In this document: positions 1 to 10,746 of the stretch, piece by piece
Layout: the number at the start of each line of letters is the position of its first letter
Position numbering within the stretch: position 1 is the stretch's first letter
Assembly (NCBI GenBank): GCA_030512295.1
Contig: JAULSR010000002.1
Coordinates: 1,240,001 to 1,304,000 of the forward strand
Direction: 5' to 3'
Source: Bombardia bombarda
Lineage: Eukaryota > Ascomycota > Sordariomycetes > Sordariales > Lasiosphaeriaceae
Length of the DNA stretch: 64,000 nucleotides
Made by a program: the position numbers and the translations under genes
The notes under the pieces: generated by a model
What the model saw: the letters and a program-made list of their open reading frames with translations, nothing else
The model's database searches: none
What the model was told of the DNA's origin: nothing

Positions 1-311
1 ATGGCATGGGTTTACAAACACACGATCCCGTTCACCTTCATTTAGCATCTTACCTACCTTTTTGAATGTCACAGCAGCTTCCGAGTTGGTGTCTGGTATC
101 TCGATTTCTGGCTCACTCTACCTATCTGCGTCAGGTCGCCTCCTCAAGGGGTATACCGTCTACCCGACCGGGTATCAATTATCATGATATCTAACTGACC
201 GACCAGCTAAGTACGTAGCGAATGTATGCTTGCTTCCATATAGACGTCGGATACGCTGTTTAACTACGCCATGTAGCACCAAAGTGAAGGAAAGCTATTC
301 GCTGTTGAAGG

Positions 312-343
<32 letters not shown>

Positions 344-350
344 GTCTCGC
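1..350. other. Intergenic DNA downstream of the REX1-like gene
   Basis: No coding pattern is visible on either strand. It holds the presumed 3' region of the minus-strand exonuclease gene and a GGCT microsatellite at its right end. Confidence 0.5.
313..343. repeat. (GGCT)n microsatellite
   Basis: About seven and a half uninterrupted copies of the tetranucleotide GGCT lie a few bases beyond the stop codon of the neighbouring exonuclease gene, in its presumed 3' UTR. Confidence 0.9.
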
Positions 351-2456
351 TCATTTCACCCCAATAAACCCAATCCCGCTCCTGGCGACGCGCACCGCCT
401 GCCGCAGCAGCTGGTCCTCCTTGTCCGTCCACTTCACACTCAGCTGGTCCCACTTGGACCCGGGCGTGTTGTACTCCTTCTTGAACTTTCCCTGCATCGC
501 CTGCAGCCGGCTCATCTCGCGCGGGTCGCCCGTGCCGCTGAACACCATCAGCGCCGTGCAGGGCGGCAGCGCGGCGTGGACCCGCTGCAGCCGCTGCACC
601 AGGGCCGTCAGACACTGCTCCAGACCACCATAATCACCTTCTTCGTCCTTGTCGGCATCAACCAACGGCGGGCCAGCCGCGTCGTCAGAAACCAGCTTAT
701 TCCTATTCCACCAGCCCTGGAGGGCCTCGAGCTCGCGCATGCGCGCCCAGACGAAGTCGACCCCGCCGCCGGGGATCTCGAGCCCGTCCGGGTCGCCCCT
801 GATGGCGCGCAGGATGCCGGCCTCGACGTCGGCGTCCGTCTTGCACGAGATGGTGAAGGTGGCGGCGTTGCAGGTGGTCCTGGCGAGGTCGCCCCAGTCG
901 ACGGCGGCGCTGGTCTTGCCGGTCGGCAGCCCGCCCGTCGCCTCGGGGCCTGCGGTGGCGCGGTAGGCGGTGCCGGAGCGCGCGAGCCGCTTGAAGAGGC
1001 TCTCGCCCGACGACTCGCCCGCGCCCCAGGCCTTGCCCTTTTCGCACTTCTTCTTGACGAGGTCGAGGCAGGTCTTGGCGTCCTCGATGCTGTCGTGGCC
1101 GGCGGGCGTGCCGCCGCCTTTCTGGACCTCGCGGTTGAGGTATTTGGAGGCGAGGTATTTGAGGGAGGACTTGAGCGGTGGGCCGCGGGGGTGGGGGAAG
1201 ATGATGGAGGTGTCGATGATGAAGGGGTGTGCGAGCTGCATGGCTTTCAGGTCTGAGTCGAGCGAGTGGCCGAGGAGGATTGAGCAGGGGGTTAGGAGGT
1301 CCAGGAGCTTGTTTTGGATGTCTTTGAGGGTGGTGTTGACGGGGTCGATCATCTCCTTGGTGATGCCGGAGTATTGCGTGACGTAGTTTATGATGGGCTT
1401 GTCCGGCTTGACGAGCTCGTCCACTACTACCTCGCCGTCCCATGAGACTACGCTTATCCTCGTCAGGGAATACTCGCTTTCTCCTGTCATGCACATCTCA
1501 CAGTCGAGGGCGTAGACATCCCGACCTGCAGTGATGCTGCCCTGTTGTATCCCGGCCTCGGGGACTGTGCCGTCCTCGAGGTTCTCGACTCTGGTATACA
1601 CATAGCCCTCCTTGTCCTGAAACTTCTCCCTGCGCTCGCCTTTCGGGAGCATGGCAGGGTGGGTGGGGAAGCCGTTCTCCATCAGCTCCTCCGCCGTGGC
1701 CAGGAACTCGGTAACTCTAGTCCTTTGGTCTGTCCATCCCTGGGGATCTGACACAGCCTTGGCCCCGCCCTTCTTCTCGGTCTGCTTCTTGGTCAAGGGA
1801 GCGGTGAGCATGGCCTGTACGGGTGAGTGCAGCTTGCCGTACTTATCATCGCCAGGTGCCCTCACGGGCCACAGGTGGGGAAAGATGTCTGCGAACGGCT
1901 GCAACGGCTCGGGCAGCGCGTCCTTCTTGAGCTCACGAGGATAGTAGTCATCTGGAGAAGTAGCGACCCTCTTCATGGCATCGTCTGGCGCGAGCTGGTT
2001 GTAGGTGGAGAAATCAACGTTTGGCTTGAACATGGCCTCCTCCAGGCCGGGCACCATGATGGCCACCACCTTTCTGAACTCGGGGCGGTGCTTGACCGAG
2101 ACCCATTGCGGCGAGGGACCGTCGGCAAAGATGTATAGTATCAGATCGCGGATCGAGGCCAGGTTGATCTTTGACTGCAGCCTCGCCTGGTCTGAGAAGC
2201 TGATGCCGGGGTAGCGACTCGACTCTGCGGTTGGCAGCTTCTTGTGCTTCTTGACAGGCCGGCCGCGCTCAATTGTCTGCCATTCTCCCCCTCCATCGTC
2301 GGCGTCATCGGTGCTCCTACGCTTCAGGCTGTTGACGTTGGACGAGTCGCTGGGCGCTTCTTCTGTGCTTGTTTTTTGCGGGGTCGCGTTTCCGCCCTTG
2401 ATGCTGGCTGCCAGTTCGGCAATACCGACCGTATTCTTTTTCTTGTTCTTGCCCAT
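351..2456 (-). CDS. REX1: RNA exonuclease of the REX1/REXO family (DEDD 3'-5' exonuclease)
   Basis: Single-exon gene of 701 codons. The start is the ATG at 2456 that opens MGKNKKK; the upstream in-frame extension begins only with TTG. The DEDDh exonuclease domain spans about residues 314-470. Its Exo I motif is ALDCEMC (acidic residues D318 and E320), Exo II is GHSLDSDLKA (396-405) and Exo III is HDSIED (454-459). In yeast the family (Rex1/Rnh70) trims the 3' ends of 5S rRNA, tRNAs and other small RNAs in the nucleus, and the lysine-rich N-terminus here fits nuclear location. A C-terminal tail of about 220 residues beyond the nuclease domain is less conserved. It is divergent from the next gene, with about 495 bp between the two start codons. 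Family assignment is strong; the exact paralogue (REX1 rather than REX3/REX4) is inferred from length and domain placement. Confidence 0.88.
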   Translation of the reverse strand: MGKNKKKNTVGIAELAASIKGGNATPQKTSTEEAPSDSSNVNSLKRRSTDDADDGGGEWQTIERGRPVKKHKKLPTAESSRYPGISFSDQARLQSKINLASIRDLILYIFADGPSPQWVSVKHRPEFRKVVAIMVPGLEEAMFKPNVDFSTYNQLAPDDAMKRVATSPDDYYPRELKKDALPEPLQPFADIFPHLWPVRAPGDDKYGKLHSPVQAMLTAPLTKKQTEKKGGAKAVSDPQGWTDQRTRVTEFLATAEELMENGFPTHPAMLPKGERREKFQDKEGYVYTRVENLEDGTVPEAGIQQGSITAGRDVYALDCEMCMTGESEYSLTRISVVSWDGEVVVDELVKPDKPIINYVTQYSGITKEMIDPVNTTLKDIQNKLLDLLTPCSILLGHSLDSDLKAMQLAHPFIIDTSIIFPHPRGPPLKSSLKYLASKYLNREVQKGGGTPAGHDSIEDAKTCLDLVKKKCEKGKAWGAGESSGESLFKRLARSGTAYRATAGPEATGGLPTGKTSAAVDWGDLARTTCNAATFTISCKTDADVEAGILRAIRGDPDGLEIPGGGVDFVWARMRELEALQGWWNRNKLVSDDAAGPPLVDADKDEEGDYGGLEQCLTALVQRLQRVHAALPPCTALMVFSGTGDPREMSRLQAMQGKFKKEYNTPGSKWDQLSVKWTDKEDQLLRQAVRVARSGIGFIGVK

Positions 2457-2951
2457 TTCGACTGTGCGATGCGCCGGTGCTCTGCGAAGTTGACTGTTGT
2501 AGAGAGCAGGTTTGGGAAGGCGCAGGGTTGGCAAGGTCGGTTTTGTAGGTACAGCTGAAGTGTTTGAAGCACCCGTGAGTGAGGTTGTGCTGAATTGCGT
2601 TCAAAAGTTCTAGATGTTGGAGTAGCGTTTGCGGCAGGCAAGCGCTCCTAGTGAGGCAATCCCTGTCCCTGCTAGCGCAAACTGACCCTACTGAAGTGTT
2701 TGAACCCCTGCAACTCAAGTTCCATCTGCGCAAGACAACTAACCACGAGGTCAACCTCTCTCATAATACAAATAAACACATATTTACAAGACCAGAAACC
2801 AATGCGCGACAGATACTTTGAGATATCCGACTACTGTTTCTACCAATGACTTTAGCATGCTCGAGCAAACGGACTGGAATCTTGATTGACCCGGGATGAG
2901 AGAGACGTGACATTCATTGCCTTCTTCAGCAAACACCACAATCATCTCACC
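2457..2951. other. Divergent promoter region, REX1-like / Mis18-like
   Basis: A gap of 495 bp between two divergent start codons that must carry both promoters. No convincing TATA box or known operator was recognised. Confidence 0.4.
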
Positions 2952-4480
2952 ATGGAGACGGTACTTTGCAAGTGCAGAGAATGCGATGCCAACATTGGCC
3001 AATTTGTCAACCTGTGGAGTCAGATCGGCAAGACCTATTTCAGCCCAGTCGTCGAGTCTGATGACGAATTGGCAGTGCTCAGCCAAGGCGATGTCAGAGT
3101 TGGGGAGCGAGGCACTCTGGTTGAGCAATGGTATGCTGTCATTCCACTACCAGCACTTATACGCTTTTTAAAGTTCAATAATCTGACCCCTCCAGTCATC
3201 TGCAAGACATTGTCTGCGGTATTTATTCTGCCGTTATCGGTCTCAGATGCGTCGAGACGCCCGTAAACCACGTGTTGGACGAGAACCAGGTCCTACTGAG
3301 ACGAGCTTCAGTCGAACTGATTGACGCTTGCGAGGGTGAGACGGCCGACTTCAACATCAAGCGGGTGCTTGACGTCAAAGAGCCGTCAAAAGCGGGCTCC
3401 AGCTACAGTACCGGAGCCTTTCAACATGGCGCTCCTCACGCGACAGCCTTCAGCTCGTCTTCGGCTTTTCCCGGGATTGTCGATATCCTCAAGCTCCAGG
3501 CCGACTTGGAGGGCCAAAGAAACGACATCAACCGCATTGATAGCAATGGCTTCAAGCTTGTTTCATCCCTAGACAAACGCGTGGCCCGTGTTGAAACCGA
3601 GGCAAGTAAACTGACAGCCACAGTGAGCGACCTTCGCCATGATGTAGGTGGTGTACAGGAGGACTTGACGTCGCTAAAATCCGAAGTCACCGAGGTGAAG
3701 AGAACCCTCAAAAACCACCCCCAACTCACAAAGCTAGAAGAAAGCTTCGCCTCTGTGACAAATTCTCTTGCAGATGTGCGCCAGGAAATAGGCTCGTTGG
3801 CAGACCAGCTTCGGCAAGACGTGAACGTGTTAAGAAATGGGCTTCAGCAGAATAAACGAGAGATTAAGAATCTCAAGTCCAGTATCGGGGCCAGCGTTTC
3901 AACTTCAGAATATGCCAAAGACGTGATAGCCCTTCGCAGCGAGCTGGCCCAATTACGACGCCAGATAGACGACGTGCGATCAACGGGGCCGGAACGAATT
4001 AGCTTAGCCCCTTTTCCTTCAAGAGAACTCGACATCCTCACCAGCAATATTGCCAAAATTAGCAATCGGGCGAGCCAGGTCGAGACTCTGCAAATGGAAC
4101 TCGAGATTTTGAAGGGGAGGGTTGAGAGGGCGGAGGCCAACAGCCAGCCCACGGATGATCGACGAGTAAACCATTTAGCGAATTCTCGAGATATGCCATC
4201 CTATGCCAACACAGCTCCGCCACGCAGCAAACGGCCCTATTCTAGTACCGACAGAGAGCCAGAACAGAACTTTTCCAAACGGCCAGCATTCTCTGGCTTT
4301 TCTGATTCTCCAGCTGAGCCATATCCAGTTCAGCCATACAACGCCTCTCCCAAAGAGCCCAACATCATGGTACAGGAAGAGCAGCCGCAGACTGAAGTCA
4401 ACCCCCGTACTGTCAAACTGACAAAAGCCGGCAAGGTTGACAGGAGAAGCCTGCGTAGCCGAAACAACCCAACAACATGA
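2952..4480 (+). CDS. Mis18/Yippee-like zinc-binding domain protein with long coiled coil
   Basis: Exons 2952-3130 and 3196-4480 (65-bp intron) encode 487 residues. The ATG at 2952 sits in a strong context (CACCATGG); an upstream in-frame TTG is not a plausible start. The N-terminus (residues 5-110) resembles the Yippee/Mis18 fold: a cysteine cluster CKCREC, then after the intron a QCHLQDIVC...IGLRC block followed by NHVLDENQVLLRRAS. Residues about 150-300 are a heptad-rich coiled coil with many LE/LK and DVR segments; the C-terminus is polar and ends in basic residues. Mis18 proteins act in centromeric CENP-A loading as coiled-coil oligomers, which matches this architecture. The second CxxC knuckle looks degenerate (C-G-I-Y). 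The function is an inference from fold and layout; another Yippee-type protein is possible. Confidence 0.6.
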
Positions 4481-4625
4481 CCGCACCATATACAACATTA
4501 CTGAATCCAGAAAGCTCATACAAGCCCAATTCTTCCTCGTCTGCTTCAAACCACACCATACACGACAATCCCAAATCCAACAAACGCACACAACGCACAC
4601 AACCCCCAACCCCTCTCATTCCCTC

Positions 4626-6409
4626 CTAACAACCATCCCCCTCCCCCCTCTCTCCAAACTCCGCATCCATAATCCCCACCGCCCACCCCGCCAGCTCCCT
4701 CACCGGCGCCAACACCACCGCCTCGAAAAACGCCCTCCCCTCCTTATTCTGAAGATCCCCCGCCCACCCCCTCAACAGCTCCGACTCCCTCTCCCTCCCC
4801 TCCAGACTCTCAATATCCCCCAGCATCTCCTTCGCCTCCCTCCTCACCTCCTCCGCGCCCCCTCCCATCTCCACCCAGACCAGCACCAGCCTCAACATCG
4901 CCTCGCACATGGACACCTGGTCGCTCCGCGCCAGCGTGCCCACCAGCCCCTTGTGCGCGCACACGGCCGCGAGCTTGCCGCTGGCGGTGAGCGGTGCCGT
5001 GGCGCTCAGCAGCTTGGCGATCACCATGACGCCTTTCACGCGCCACGGGAGGAAGGGCGCGACGAGCTTGAAGGGCTCGCACGCGGTGGCGAGGAGGCAG
5101 GAGAGGGAGAGCGCGTAGGGGAGCTTGGCGTCGCCGCCGGTGGTCTGGAAGAGGCTGGAGGCGGCGAGGATGGCGGAGGGGAGGGGCTCGACGGCGAATG
5201 TGGAGGCGGCGACGAGGGTCTGGACGAGGGACCAGCGGGCGCGGATGAGGGAGGTGGGGTCTTGGAGTGCGAGGGACTGCCATTGTTGGTAGATTGATTC
5301 GATTTGGGGGGTGGAGATTTTGGATCTGTCGATGCCGGGGGGTTGCGGAATAGGGACAGGTCGGGCTGGAGGCTGAAGGTGTTAAGGGGGGTGAGGGGGG
5401 AGGTTGCGCAGACTTGGTAGACGTCCAGGTCGTCTTTGCAGCGGGGACAGTCGCATTGGAAGTGGTAGAGTCTGAGGGCCTCTTGGCGGGCTGTCTTGGG
5501 GGCTGTGTAGTCTTTTTGTGCGTATTAGAAGAGAGGTTATAACTGGGGAGTAGAGATGTTGAGACATACCAACATATGATATCAGAATCTCATCCCCTAC
5601 TTCGATCTGCCTCTCGGCTCTCAACATGGCACTTCTTCTCTCGAAGCTGACAAAGGCATTCGGGACACAAGAGTGGTTGACCATGGCCAGACCAGGATCA
5701 AGAAAGATGCCAGCCGCCCCTGTGTCGGCATCCAGCCTGTTGAATGCATTCGTTTGTATCTGCCACGGCCGTCAGCTGTCAATCTCTCATCATCCATCAC
5801 AAGCACACAAAAGCCAACCTTACACAGCACCTCCTTCGCCCTGCCCAGCATCTCATTCGTCCCCAGCAACCTCCCATACACCAGCGACGCCTTACCCTGC
5901 AGGTCGAAATCCGCCCACACGGCCGCATCCCGCCTAAACGCCTCCACATTCCCCTCCAGCGACCCGCGCGGCCCAAACGCCACAACGACAGCACGGTCCC
6001 GCGCCTGCAGCAGCATCAGCACCTGCACCGCGGCGCGCACGGGGGTCGGCAGCCAGTCCTTGCCGGCGTTGGCACGCACCCGCGCGAACATGGCGCACTC
6101 GGCCTTGTGCACGCCGCTCTTCCAGTGGGCGCGCTGGCAGGCGGCGCCGCAGTAGACGGCTGCGTGGCAGGCGGTGCAGGCGCGGAGAACCGGGGGGTTG
6201 GTGGGTGAAGAAGATGGGCGGAGGCAGTAGTTGCATGTCGTGCGCATGCCGGGGCCGTCGGGCAGCGCGAGGATGGGGCGGTTGAAGGTGGCGATCAGCT
6301 CGCCTGGTTGGAAGGTGCGGGTTGCGAGGAGGGAGCGGCCGTGGCGGAGGGGGGACTGCTCGGCGATGCGGGTGCCGGCGGGGGCGCTTGGGTTGGTGGT
6401 TGTGGTCAT
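4626..6409 (-). CDS. MYND-SET (SMYD-type) protein, with an apparent 1-bp frameshift
   Basis: Exons on the minus strand are 6409-5819, 5759-5570 and 5511-4626. The start is the ATG at 6409. The SET domain is split by a MYND zinc finger (cysteines from C59 to C105, e.g. CxxC at 59-62 and YCGAAC), as in SMYD lysine methyltransferases. Exon 2 holds the catalytic NHSCVPN motif (about residues 225-231) and GDEILISYV; exon 3 holds the post-SET CDCPRC cysteines. The third exon reads well in one frame down to about 5343 and in another frame from 5336 to the stop. Adding one base to the G6 run at 5337-5342 makes the model 555 residues and divisible by three. The first AG (exon start 5511) was chosen as acceptor because it keeps the family D-x-T-x-P motif; a second AG 8 bp later would also stay in frame. 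The substrate is unknown. Confidence 0.78.
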
Positions 6410-6880
6410 GGCCGGGGGTGTTTAGGTGAGAAGATGAAGACAGAATGGGAGTGATGGGTGAATAGTTTGTGCACTGGTCAGTTATAGACACAACCAAAAA
6501 AGGTTCTGCCAGCAGAATGTATGACGACGACGACGATGGTGTGAGTGTGAGTGGGAGACAGAGCTCAGTTGCATGTGACTACTGGGATATTCAATACTCG
6601 ATAAGGCGAGCTTGGTTCTTTCCTTATTGGATAGTTGCATAAAATGCCCCGCATGATCCTTCCCCACAACTCTTTCCAGTGCCGCTGTCGACCAGTAGCG
6701 GGGAGCAACGCCTCGTTTCCTTCAACCACACTGTCGCTCACTGTCGCTGCCTGATACCCTGATACCCGCACAACATAAAGAAGCTGCATTCGTTCAACTC
6801 GGCCTCGCGAATACCTGATAATACTGAGATCTTGACTGTTGAGCAGCGCGTGTGTCCATCCCCCACCAAAATCAGGAAAT
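6410..6880. other. Divergent promoter region, MYND-SET / prefoldin 5
   Basis: A 471-bp gap between divergent start codons. It contains short GAC/GTGA simple repeats near 6520-6550. No specific regulatory site was recognised. Confidence 0.4.
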
Positions 6881-7955
6881 ATGGCAGGAAATCGCCAACA
6901 AGAGACTGGTCGGTTCAATCCACCCCCACCTCCCCCTTTCTAACGTATAAGCTGTGTACCCTATACACCATACGCAAAGTAATAGCTGCTAACATTCCAC
7001 AAAATAGTGAGTCTCGACAGCCTCAGCGCGCAGCAACTCAGCGCCGTCAAGAAGCAGCTGGACGAAGAAGTCGAGTCCCTTTCGGGGTCTTATAGCCAGC
7101 TGGCTGCCGCCCAGAGCAAGTTCAGGGAGTGTCTGCGCATCGTCAAGACGGGCACTGCTTCGTTTGATGGTGAGTTTGTTTTGTATATCTCCTGCTTCTT
7201 CTTTTGAGCTCTTTCTTTGGCCCTTGGCAGATTGACATGTTGTCGTTCCATTGCTCTTAATAGCTCCCGTTTGCTTCAGATCCTCCCTTCCCCTCTTGAC
7301 TAACCTGCCCCTTTTCTACTGTCCATTCATGTTTACCCTACTCACGCCCCCAACCTGGGTCTTTTCACCGATCCCAACACTGAAACCAGCCACTCCCTGC
7401 ATTCTGCCTTTTTCACTCCGCCCTTGCCTCGCCCGTACTTATACCCAAAACCAACCATCCCCCATCTCAAAAGCTCCAGAGGCCAGATGAGAATCATCAC
7501 AGATCCCAATACAATCTACTGACTACACCACCCACCACAGACAAGAAAGACATCCTCGTCCCCCTCACAAACTCCCTCTACGTCAAGGGCAAGCTCTCCG
7601 GCCCCGACCGCGTCATCGTCGACGTCGGCACAGGCTTTTACGTTGAAAAGGTACGCAAACCACCTCCATCCCTGTCCATGTACTTAACCCTCACACTCAC
7701 ACCCCAACAGGACACAAAGAGCGCCGCCGACTTCTACGAGGCAAAGGTCAAGGAGCTCGGCGCCAACATCCAGGAGCTCGAGCTCATTGTGCAGAACAAG
7801 TCCAACAGTCTACGCATGGTAGAAGAAGGTACACTAATGACATTTCCTATCAACCCCCATACTATTTCGTCAGCTGTACTAATCAACTGCTGTTTCCAGT
7901 CTTGCGGGAAAAGGTATTGGCCCAAGGCACTGGTGGCCAGGCGGCACAAGCATGA
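6881..7955 (+). CDS. GIM5: Prefoldin subunit 5
   Basis: Five exons: 6881-6908, 7008-7169, 7541-7650, 7711-7828 and 7900-7955, giving 157 residues, the normal size for this family. The conserved core is plain: LSAQQLSAVKKQLDEE, then LVPLTNSLYV, VIVDVGTGFYVEK and a second coiled-coil helix ending near residue 145. This is the alpha-class prefoldin layout of helix, beta-hairpins and helix. Prefoldin is the cytosolic hexameric chaperone that passes unfolded actin and tubulin to the CCT/TRiC chaperonin. Exon 1 is only 28 nt and ends at a GTCGGT donor, unusual at position 3; the downstream GTATAAG donor would need reading through a stop. The second intron is long (371 bp). The beta-class partner PFD1 lies about 17 kb away in this window. 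Confidence 0.9.
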
Positions 7956-8384
7956 TAGGAGACATCGCACTCGTAGGGATTAGTTAACAGGGCAGTGGGC
8001 ATATGATGTCTCTACTGCCAGCACACAGTAAAAACGCAATTTATGGCATAATTCACACTCAGCATGGCGTCGTGAGTTATATAACACGACCGCTTAGTGT
8101 TCCACAATTGCGATACGGGTGTGACTGTCCGTCTACTAATTCATCTACAGCTCATTAGGCTTAGTCGCCCTCTCTCCCGTCCGGCGGTATCTACAACTTA
8201 GATGACCTAACTCACCTACCTTGACCTTAATGCCTAACTTGTCCCATATATTTCACCAGAAGCTGGCGTAGCATGCTAAGAAGAAGAAAAAGCAAAATTA
8301 ATAGCAAAATAAAAGCAACAAGCAGCCCGTTGAAGACTCAAGGTACTCCTCATGAAAATTCTTCGAATTGACCCCACAAGCAAG
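7956..8384. other. Convergent intergenic region
   Basis: Shared 3' region of prefoldin 5 and the minus-strand unknown gene. It is moderately AT-rich, with no coding pattern and no recognisable RNA gene. Confidence 0.45.
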
Positions 8385-10005
8385 CTAAACCTTCTTCCCA
8401 TCCTCCGTAGCCTCGTCAAGCATCTTCTGCGCGCGCCGAATCCAGAAGAGAAAGGCGTCGTACGGATCCAAATCCGAGTTCCTCGGCTCGTTCTCAAAGC
8501 AGAAATCCGGGTCGGCCGTAAGGAACTGCTTTCCAAAGTCCACCTTCCACGAACGGGGGCCGGTGGAGATATCAGCAGGGTCCATGTCGTAGTCCCACTG
8601 GGTGTCGAACATGTCGATGGCGGCGCCAATCAGTGGCTGTTCCGCCATGGTGGTTCCCCATTTGCGGTGGACGCTGATATCGACAGTATACTGCGAGCTG
8701 AACATGTACGACCACGTCGTCTTGGCGAGGATACCCTCAATCTCAAAGGTGCGGAGAAACAAGGGCGAGATTGTGATGTCGGGGAGGCCGATGGCCGTCG
8801 CTTCGCCAATAAAGGTGGTGTTCTTCATCAGGTGCGTCTCGTTGAAAGGCAGCGACGTCTGGGCGTCGTCCCGGCTGACTTGGTTTTGGATCTCAAGCAT
8901 CCAGTCATGGTGGCTACACTTGTTAGTACTGCTGAGAGGTGATGTGGTCACCCTAGCTGAGACTTACTTCTCAGGGCACGAGACCAGAATCTCCAAGGCT
9001 CGATGACGCTGCTCTCGGCGGAAAGCTTTGAAAGGGGAAAGTATATAGTGGTACTGTCCCTTGCCCTTGGCTTGAGTCTTGCCCTTACCCTGGACTCGCT
9101 CAATAGGAGACTCGATCTTCAGGTTTTTGGTAACCAAAATCAGGGAGTGCATCGGTTCAACATCGTCTGGACCATCGCTGCGCACCGTTACAGGAAGGCA
9201 GCCGCTGTCAACAAGAGACTTCCGAAGACGGCCCGCTACGCCTTCGTTGCCTACTCTGTGATAGAATCAGAATACGACCAGAGGAACTGCAAATATTACG
9301 CAGTATCCATACATGTAATCCATACGCGCGGTTCCCCTGGGTCCAGCACGATGGGCGATACTCTCAAACTCGCCCAGCGTGTACTCTGCCTTTCCCTTCT
9401 TCCACTCTTGGAGCAGAAAGGTGCCGAAATGAACCCGCATCCGCATCTTGTTTGGGACGTAGCGCAGGTTATCTCCAATCTGGCGGAGCGCCTCCTCAAA
9501 GTCCTGCTTGAACTTGGCATTTTCCGCAGCCACCTGGGTCGAAGCTGCTGGCTGGCCCGTCTCCAGCTGCGCCGCTGCAGGTCGCATACCAGGTAGGCCT
9601 GCCTTTTTGACCAGCACCACTTGAAGGCTGTCTTTGCCGTTCTTGGGCGGGTTGACCAAGACCGAGGGACACCACAGACTGTCGTCCACAGGCTTACTGA
9701 CGAGAACCTGGCGGATTGCCGAGATGGCCTCGACGGCCTTGTTGTTGTGTGTGGCTATGACGGTGATGGAGGTGCCCTGCTCATTGGGCTTGATCGTCAC
9801 GTCACATCTCAGGCTGATTTGATCGAATGCAACTTGGAGGTCGATACTGGATGGATCGGCAAGGTCGAAGCCGTGATCTGGTTTAGGGATATGGATGTGA
9901 ACCTGCGACGGTTAGACGATGAGGAGGAGGGAGAATTTTGATGCTAGAGATTATTGCCTTCACTTGAGGTTTTGCCTGTTCCGGCGGGCCGGTCGTTGTT
10001 GCCAT
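8385..10005 (-). CDS. Conserved fungal protein of unknown function, possible KH-like segment
   Basis: Four minus-strand exons, 10005-9964, 9902-9313, 9255-8968 and 8913-8385, join in phase to 482 residues. The introns have good signals (CTAAC before the first acceptor, GTATGG and GTAAGT donors, TACTAAC before the last acceptor). I do not recognise a named family. Residues about 20-85 (VHIHIPKPDHGF to AIRQVLVSKP) have the alternating pattern and trailing A-x-x-x-I helix of a degenerate KH-type RNA-binding fold. A central block has PNKMRMRVHFG, and the C-terminal half is rich in aromatic and acidic residues (DTQWDYDMDP, FWIRRAQKML). There is no signal peptide or membrane segment. It is divergent from ORC1 with a 741-bp gap. 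That it is a real gene is well supported; the function is unknown. Confidence 0.75.
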
Positions 10006-10746
10006 GGTGGATGCGCCACCTCAACAGTGATGTTTCCGTGAAGAGAAAATATTTTCGAGTTGAGTATCCTTCACCTTGGAGTGAAAGGGAGAGAGAACGT
10101 TGGAAGCAGTCGAGCACCTCGGGCAAAGGTGGGGCATTAACTAGACGCGGCAATGTCAGACGAAGGAGGAAGGCACGATGGGCAACCTGATGGGACGAGC
10201 TCTTGCCGAGCTTGGTTGTCGAAAGGGGAACTATTCCGACTTGTTTGATCATGCTAATGATACAAACACCCGACGCGAACAAGAAATATGTGTCCATCGA
10301 GAGGCTCGTTGTACATCATTAGCACAAATAAGTCGCGTTCTGAAAAGCTATCGATTGCCTGTCTAAAAGAAGACATCAGGTTCTCAAGACGAATAACAAG
10401 AAACATCACGAGGGAAGTTCGCCTTTGCAGATAACCCCCATTTCACAATATACTCCACTACCGATATGCGCTAATTGGAGCTGTGCCCCGCCGACGTCAC
10501 ACTGATACCGACCCCTGCAACGACCGTCCCGCGCGACATAGCTGCAGGGATCTTGATGAGCTTAGACGCGCTAAAAAGTCCAGACGCGTCCTACGCGCCG
10601 GGCTTCCAGGGGCCATGGATTGACCCCATTCACAGGCAGTAGACATTACAAGACTAATTTTTTGTATTTCCAGCTATTGGCGCAAAAACCGAAGCTATCG
10701 CAATATCAACACAGCCACTAAATATTCCCGACCCCCCTCAGAAACC
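10006..10746. other. Divergent promoter region, unknown gene / ORC1
   Basis: A 741-bp gap. The half next to ORC1 is dense in ACGCG words, including one perfect ACGCGT; further ACGCGG and ACGCGA words lie nearer the other gene. No coding pattern. Confidence 0.5.
10584..10589. promoter_or_regulatory. MluI cell-cycle box (ACGCGT) upstream of ORC1
   Basis: A perfect palindromic ACGCGT lies about 160 bp before the ORC1 start codon, with flanking GACGCG (about 10564) and ACGCGCC (about 10593). In yeasts this box is bound by MBF (Mbp1-Swi6 type), which switches on DNA replication genes at G1/S. Use by the same system here is an inference. Confidence 0.5.

Noticed and set aside
5382..5440. A cryptic short intron that might repair the MYND-SET frame
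   Set aside because: The candidate donor (GTCTGC) is poor and the intron would be about 41 or 88 bp with bad signals. A missing base in the G6 run is simpler.
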